Below, one piece after another: positions 56,401-64,000 of a stretch of DNA of 64,000 nucleotides; within the stretch, counting starts at the first letter, position 1; every line of letters begins with the position of its first letter. The notes beneath the pieces were generated by a model, which did not search any database, was not told the origin of the DNA, and saw nothing but the letters and a program-made list of their open reading frames with translations. Location of the stretch: contig OZ234493.1 in NCBI GenBank assembly GCA_965153455.1, positions 26,402,213-26,466,212 on the forward strand. Direction: 5' to 3'. Source of the stretch: Sphagnum compactum (taxonomy: Eukaryota > Bryophyta > Sphagnopsida > Sphagnales). The translations under genes were made by a program, and so were the position numbers.

Positions 56401-58559
56401 AAGGATCACATTGACACAATGCATTGGCAAAAGAGACATGCATGATAGATAATGATGACACATTCTAGCATGTCATTGTTTATGTGAGGCCAACATCAAT
56501 TGTAGGAAGGTTGTAATAGCAATAGTTAAATATCTACTTTCCTAACCTATAACTCTCCATCCTGCAAGACCTAATTAATTTATCTTGAATATGGAATGCC
56601 AAATGTATGTCTACTTCATTTTTGTAACATCATTAGAATGATAAATTTTAAGGAAGACTGATTTTTTAAGTTTTATAATCAGTGTCCTAAGTAAAGGAAT
56701 AATGTATAAACTTAGTTAATTCAAGCCTTTTGAATACACTTGCATGATGCAAAGGGGTTGAATTATATATGATGGGAATTTTAGCATTAGAATTAAAATT
56801 TTACGAGGTTAGAATTAAGTGTGTTAATTACTTGAGGAGAGATGGTAAGTTTAGATTCAAAGATAATATTCCTAACATTACAAGACCAATGGTGTATGGT
56901 GTACATGATTGGAGATTTATCCCAAAAGAGCATTTACATATTGCGTTGGCTTAACATGGACAATAGTAGTGGAATTAAAATCAAATGGATTGCCTTAAAT
57001 TTGATGGAATTTAAGCCCAAAAAATTTAAGTTGATGAAGGATCATGGTAGTAAGGAAAATCTTGTGATTAAGAAGCTTACTTCATAATTTTACTAATTGG
57101 GGGTATGTAGTAAACAAATAAGTAATACGACTTGAAATAAAATGTGCAAAATAAGGACCCAAGTTGTTTAACAAAAAAATACATTAATTCTTAATTGGGT
57201 AAACTATCGTAGGGCTAATTACTCTATATAAATTTGAAATGATAAACATAAATATTGTGGTGGGAAAATCTAAATCAAAGTTAAATTATGAAACATGGGT
57301 AAAGCACATTATTGGGTGAGATTTTTAAAATCTTATCCTTCAAGCTTCCCTTCTCACCTTCTCTCCCTTGCTTGGGTTTTTTTCTCCTTGATTTTTTTCT
57401 TTTTCAAAATTTTTCCCTTTTATGATTTTAACTTCCACTTGAAAAATCTTCTTGTTCTTTTGACCTTTTTCACAATGTCTATTCATTCATTAATGTGATG
57501 TGTTCATATGTGTTTATGACTAAGGGGGGGAGGGGGGGGGGGTATTAGATAATTGTCCAACCTATTTTTATCACATTATTATCTAAATTTCAAATATATA
57601 CATATTAAAGCCACTCTATATTAATTATAATCCATTATTTCAGATTATTACACACTCAATATTATAATTAATTGATTATTTGAATGAAATGTACCCTATT
57701 TTAAAACTAAATACCTTATAATTTTTACCCAACAACCAATATATTATACCCTATATTTTTTCTCATGTATTTTTTAATTTTTTTAACTAGTGTCACCCTC
57801 CCCCCCCCCGCCCCCCCTTTAAGTTTATGAACAGATTGTAGTGTTCTTTTTATAAAAGATAGATATTGAATTTTGGGTTTTTGGGATGTTCTAAAAAATA
57901 AATTTGTTTAAAGTCATATATTTCTTGTAACCAAATTTTTAGATTTGTAGCTTAAGATGATGGTGCATCTTGTTGTGGATTTCCCAATAAGCCTAAGTTT
58001 GTTTGGTTTTAGCTTCATGTGAAGAAGTTACGACATTTTGAATGAGAGAATCCATTGTCAATAGTTTTTTGGGAACCTATTTGTTCAAATATTGATTTAT
58101 GATTTTCACATAGATTTTATTGAAACTTCATGATATTCAAAGTTTATTATGATGATGTTAGGTAAAGAAATTATCAATCATATTACAAAATAATCATATT
58201 AACCTAGCCAAATAAGTAGAATAGGATGATAAAAGTGAATAACATAAGTGACCTTGATTGGTATAATTTCACTACTTTCATATGTGAATAATATTTATAC
58301 TTGATTGGTATTGATGGGAATAATTATATGGATTATAACAATAGGAATAAAATTTTAAATAGATAAAGAAAGATTTATTGTGAATAGTTGTAGTAGAATT
58401 GTACAAATTAATAAAAAAATTCCCAAACATGACTAATTGCCCTAATTATCTTGGCATGTGGTGTCTGAAATCATTTTTTTGACAAGAGTGCAATAATGAT
58501 AATTAATTATGAAGGACTAGTTAACTTGCAAAAATCTTATCACTAACATGCATACCTTA
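53485..58559. other. AT-rich intergenic DNA
   Basis: No convincing gene on either strand. A G-rich run lies near 57523-57542 and a C-rich run near 57796-57828. Frames at 54672-54920 (minus) and 56769-57087 (plus) are AT-driven or unrecognisable. Confidence 0.35.
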
Positions 58560-59110
58560 TATGACCTTTTATTTTATCCTTATTATACCTTAGAGAGCCT
58601 AGACCATTTTCACCATTATTTCAAATTTAGACCTTAATCCTTGTCATCATACCCATACCCTAAACACCTTTATCCTTATCATTAACTCCATATCCTAAAC
58701 CTTAAAAACCAAGTTGACCGTTGTCAACATACAAGCATACCTTGAACAATTTTGTGCTTAAGCCTTAATTCCATACCTTTGACACAAACTTTAAACCTTC
58801 TATCCTTTTTATAACACACATGTACCCTAAACAATGTTATCTTTTAATTAGGTAATTAATACTTTATATCCTACACTTTCAAATGATAAAAATAACCATA
58901 CCTTAAACAACTTTATTCTATATCCTTAAACTCCACACCTTGAATTTTAGACTAGTATCACCATATCCATACCCAAACAAGTTGATTTTTATCCTTAATT
59001 CCATACCCTAGACCCTTAGCCTTTTCACCATTCTTTAAAATTTAAGTTGCCATTGTACCGATACCCTAAACAATTTGATCTTTTATCCCATATTCAACCC
59101 CAAATAAAAT
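58560..59110. repeat. Degenerate array of CCATACCCTAAAC-type phrases
   Basis: Phrases such as CATACCCTAAACA, TTTATCCTTA, TTAATTCCATACC and TAGACC/AAACCTT recur roughly every 50-90 bp through the block, with strong strand asymmetry (C on the plus strand, almost no G). The period is loose. CCCTAAA resembles the plant telomere unit but does not occur in tandem here. Confidence 0.5.
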
Positions 59111-62100
59111 TAACCCTCATTCTAAAAAGACCATTGCCACAAAATTTGATTAATGAAAGTCCATTTATGATGCAACCCTAAGTTTGTCTCAAGGTATTGG
59201 GAGTAAACCTTTAAAACAATAACAATGAAAAGAAGGGAGAAAGTTGTGTGGGGCATATGAGATGGGATTAAGAGAATGTGACAATTGCAAGCATTCCATA
59301 GACTAAACAAATCATTTACACTTGAACTAAAGAATGTAAGTGGTTAGTTGTTAATAAACAAATATACATTTCTTAAAAACATGTACACAAGAATTTCATT
59401 ATTCCTATTCATGCATGTTCAAACTAAACACAACGTATGGATTCAAATTCAAAAAATAACAAGACAATTTTATGAATATTATTGCAAATGAACAAGAATA
59501 CAAAAGATTCAAACACATTTCCTTAAATAGCCTCTAAATGATTCTTACTAGTAACTAAAGTAGGAATATGTTAACTAACAAGATACTACATATTCGAACT
59601 TAACATTTACAAAAGTCGTATTTGTACTTAAATATACATTCACATTTATTTATTTAATTAAAATAATAATTAAAAATATAACTTAACACTTTAAAAGGCC
59701 AAATTTTTATTTAATATAAATTAAAATTTAATTAATAAAATTATTACAAAATAACATTTATAAACATCAAATCTATGTTTAATACATGTTAATATCTAAC
59801 TAATAATTACAAATTAACTTTTATAAGGTGTGGGCAAGGTAAAATAGATAAAAAAAAGGTAGTCCACCCAACATCTAATTATAAAATGGAACAATTTTTT
59901 ATATGGACACAAGAAAATAGATTCAAAATATTTTACAATAGAAATATAAAATCATAGGACCCTACATTTAGTTTATGGGAAGTTGGGTATAAAGCTTGAA
60001 CAACTTTGGTATCATAAAAGTAGGTTGAAAATACATTTGAAATTAACTAGGTCAAAATGGTGTTCAAACGTATTTCATATTAAATTTTTGATATATTATG
60101 AATATAACATTCATAATTTGATAATACATAAGTATTTCTTAAGGCTCCACTAAGTTGATTTTTTAAAAATCAATCTTTCATCTACATGTGGCCCATTTTG
60201 TAAAATCAAACATTTTGTGCAAGTAGAATTTTTTTAAAAATCTACTTAAATCTACTTTCAAGATGGGACTTTTCAACATTTTAAACATAAAATGAAAGAT
60301 TATCATCATGTTAATTATTTTACATTTTTTAAGAAAATCAATACATTAAAACTTTCTCATGGCCACATGTAATTTGTTTTACAAGGAATACTGAACTGTC
60401 TACTTTACCTTGCTTGCACCCTATAAAAGTCAAATATGTGATTATTACAAGGTGAATATTAGTGCAAATGGAACCAACCTTAAGGATCATTTACATGTTT
60501 TAATGGATTCAATATGTTCACATGGTCATAACTTGTGAGGAGGCCACCATTTTTTTTTGTATAATATATTTCATGATTGGTGATGGAAGATATAATGAAA
60601 TTGTTAAATTTTTTGAAGAGTTTGAAATTCCCAAATTATGAGTTCTATAACTTTACAAGCTCATAATTCCCTCACAAGTTTTAATTGAGAAGTTTTGAAC
60701 TGCAAAGGTGTATTTTTCAAAAATAATAATAATAGTATGTTACAAGTTTCTATTAAAGGTCATTTAACCCTTTTTTTTCGAGTTTTAGTAGTTAGGAATC
60801 TTACTTTCAACTAATTCTTACCATAACTTTTATCTCATAGCTCCAAATGGATAAGTCAAACCCACTTTTGATACCTATGTTTCAAGACCTTTCTAATGGT
60901 ATATTGGAGGTTCAATTTGAGCCATGTTCATTACATACATTTTTACTCAAAGATTTTATACTCCTACAAAACTACAACTCCCAAGTTGATTATCATTTGG
61001 AAGTGTTTGGATTTTCTTCCCTTGCATTCTCACAAATTTTTTGAGAATGTGCACAAATCTTAAGATGCTCTTTTAGTTTGCATTGTCTTTCATGGCCCAA
61101 CCTTGGTCATGTGAACTCAATGTTATGGTCATGATAATTTAAGAACATAATTGGTTTTGTCAAGTTTTTTTTACCAAAAAACATACCATTGAAATTTGGG
61201 AGCTACGAAAATTTAAAATATTAGTTCCTTTTCATCAAATCCTAAAATATTATGATTAAAACAAGATTTGATCTATTGTTCCACTAAAAGTTCATGTTAT
61301 ATACCTCGCACACAAAGTTAATTCAAGTTTTATTGCTATCAAAATACTCACTAATATGATAATAAAATCTACACAAATCTTAATCTAGAATTCAAATGCA
61401 AATTTAAGAAATTAATGATTTTATCTTCACACAAAAAGGACAACAAAATGAAACAATATGTTATTCCATTAAAAGCTCGTGCCATACACCTCAATAAAAA
61501 CCAACACAATTCACCTTCCCAACTCAAATATGATCACTAATCACAACATTCAATTCAATCTCAAGTTTTGAATTTAAAGTTTACTAATGTGGCATGTGCC
61601 ATTAGCCCAAATGTGAACTTGTTACCAAATTAATTTCTCCTTCCAAATAGTATTCAAAGTTCAATATGTCCCACACCTTAAGTGTAAAAATTGCAAAACA
61701 TTCACCTCCATAAAATCCTACTCATTTAACATTTTCCACAATACCAATAATGTGCCCCAATTTCCCTAATTTGTTTTGTTTTCAATAACAAATTGTTTAG
61801 TATTGAATAACTCTTACATCATAAGTTTAAACATTACAAAACTACCTTGGTGAACTCCTCTTCATTGAAGGCTTTCCAATGGTACCAAAATTGTGATGGC
61901 AAGTACAATGGTAAAAGACATCTCAACATTACAAACAAGGTGTCACAAACATGTTGGTCCTGCCAATCGATAAGATGTTGTACATATGCATTTATGTATG
62001 TATATAAATACATCTATTATTGTGTGATTTATTTGAATGTATGTGCATATACATGTTTAACATGTGTAATCATGTTAAGAATATTATAGTTGCAATTTTG

Positions 62101-64000
62101 AACCACTTATGTGATTATAATTTTTTAAAGTCACATAATTTTTTTGTAATTGAAAACATTGATGTATGTTGATTAAAACAATGAAATCATTGAATGACCA
62201 ATGCACAAAATGGACATTCATCAAATAAAAATTAAATAATTTTGTTAAAGAAAAAAAATCCTTAATAAGATTAACATTTTTCATCATTAAAAATGAAAAA
62301 ATTCAAACGCAAAAGACAATTGAATATGACATTTTCTTGAACAAATGCAACATAACATACATAAATTAAAAACTTACTTATAATTCTAAGCATTCCATTA
62401 ACCACAAAAATATGAAATGGTTTTGATTTTAAAATTTTGACCATATATATATGTACAAAAAGAAATTAGTAATTCAAACCCCAGAATCCCATTGATTCAT
62501 CACTAGCCAAAAACGTTTTTATTATTTAGTGCAGAATCCAATATCCAAAATCAAAAATTAAAAAATCCAAATATTTGAAACTTGAAATTCAAATATTAAT
62601 ATATCAAAGTCCAAAATCTAGTTCCAAAATTTTAGTATAACACCAAAGATGTGTAAAACTAAAATAATATTATAGTCTACCAAAACTATCATATAACATC
62701 TCTATTTTATAACTATGACAAAAACCCTTTTAATTCACTATTTTGTGGAACTACTCTCATCCTAGCTTTTAAGCAACATTAGATGGTTTGACCCTTGTGT
62801 TTTTGAGCTACCGTCACCCTAAACTAGGGGATGTGACTTCTCACCCTTGGAAAACAAAACTGATTAACTTTATAATTGGGCTCAAAACAAATTTCCCCTT
62901 TAGTTTTTTTTTTCAATTATTTGATTTTGTCAAATCTTAGAGAACAAGATAGCAATGACCCCACTAAAAGCAACATATGTTGTTACTAATCTTCATATGC
63001 CTTGAAACAACACAATGAAAATATTTCAATTCCATGGAGAAGTGATTTTAGAAAAACCAATGATGTAGTCAAACTTACCATTGTAAAACTATTCTAAATT
63101 CGGTCAACACATGGTAGATGTTTTCAAAATCTTTATATATTTCATCCTTCACCTTAAATAACACACACAACCCAATATGTTCAATAACATGTCAATGGCA
63201 AAATATGTCTATGCAATACACAAATTGCACCCATTATCACACACCTTGAGCTTGTTCAAACAAATCCCCCTTACACAATAATGAAATTTAGAACATATGA
63301 ACAAAATGTGACGAGGAAAAAAATATACTTTTGCACTAGTCAGAACAATCTTACTAGACACAAAATGAACAATACCATCTTAGGTTGTTTCATTTTATAA
63401 ATCAATCCTAGCTCAAGGTTGTATTATAACCCAAAAATAGATTCTTAAGAGTAGGACATTAAAATGGACAAAACAGAAATGGGTTTTGCATGACCCAAGA
63501 ATGTTTCATTGGCATCATAATAAAACATTAAACATTGGGATTATCAATGTGTCATTCTAATAACAACTTGGGTATATGATAATATATATCATTATATTTG
63601 ATGGTAATCCAACACCATGCATAGTGGACATGAATGCAAAGTGTAAAAGCCTTTTTCCTACATGAAAAACTTCCCACATGCTCAAGGGAACCTTGTATGA
63701 AGGTTTAAAAACACCAGCTTCATAAATTTCAAACACCTTTAATGGAAATTGCATGAACCTTTTGCTAATAAAAACCAAAAACCAATGTTAAGATCTTGTG
63801 GAGGTCACTCCTTGAATATTTGAAAAAGCACTTGAGGCAAAGGGATTTTTAAAAATTTGCTATGAAATAATGACATATTCTTAACATATTTAAGGTATAT
63901 ATTTAAGCATATTTTCAAAATAAATTATTGGCGCCCTATATACATTCAAATAAATTATATTTTTATTTATTTATAATAAGTTGCACCCTATATATCTTTA
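59111..64000. other. AT-rich intergenic DNA to the window end
   Basis: Uniform AT-rich DNA. I see no gene, RNA gene or clear repeat unit apart from short AT-rich words. Confidence 0.4.

Noticed and set aside
58560-59110. Interstitial telomere repeat
   Set aside because: CCCTAAA occurs singly within longer phrases and never as consecutive units.
1-64000. CRISPR arrays, bacterial operons, tRNA or rRNA genes, organelle insertions
   Set aside because: No array with regular short repeats and unique spacers, no recognisable tRNA arms or rRNA sequence, and no stretch of organelle genes was seen; the window is eukaryotic.

Overview
This is a stretch of land-plant nuclear DNA: an AT-rich, CpG-poor background full of old, decayed repeats, with a few GC- and CpG-rich gene islands. 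The evidence for a plant is a RALF-type secreted peptide precursor, the 3' end of a LysM/GPI-anchored protein gene, GT-AG introns, and remnants of plant-type hAT and PIF/Harbinger transposons. Few intact autonomous elements, long low-complexity runs and ancient-looking degenerate repeats would fit a gymnosperm or a seed-free plant, but the sequence alone does not settle the lineage.

Layout. 0.3-1.6 kb: last exons of a LysM-domain GPI-anchored receptor-like protein, plus strand, entering from the left edge. 1.6-10.5 kb: repeats, A-rich DNA, one possible isolated exon and a hAT-like terminus. 10.5-12.6 kb: CpG-rich island with an intronless gene for an acidic 355-residue protein of unknown function. 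12.7-33 kb: gene-poor; contains copies of a small terminal-inverted-repeat element, a second element family present as two opposed copies at 24.2 and 25.7 kb, a degenerate ORF with 69-bp in-frame repeats, and a 205-bp tandem array at 28.5-29.2 kb. 33-35.2 kb: two adjacent copies of the first element, then a CpG-rich island with a 166-codon ORF. 38.4-41.1 kb: dead hAT transposase. 43.4-44.2 kb: intronless RALF34-like peptide gene. 48.3-50.3 kb, minus strand: three-exon gene for a 488-residue multi-pass membrane protein. 50.6-64 kb: repeats, a PIF/Harbinger-like fragment and long AT-rich DNA without convincing genes.

Functional links. The LysM/GPI protein (carbohydrate or glycan sensing at the cell surface) and the RALF peptide (ligand of CrRLK1L-type receptors) are both cell-surface signalling components, but nothing shows that they act together; plant genes are not organised in operons. 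The most distinctive structural signal is a small MITE-like family, with at least six copies here, three of which lie within about 0.3-0.8 kb upstream of gene starts at the edges of the CpG-rich islands. Gene models are read by eye, with start codons set to ATG and introns placed by GT-AG and reading frame.
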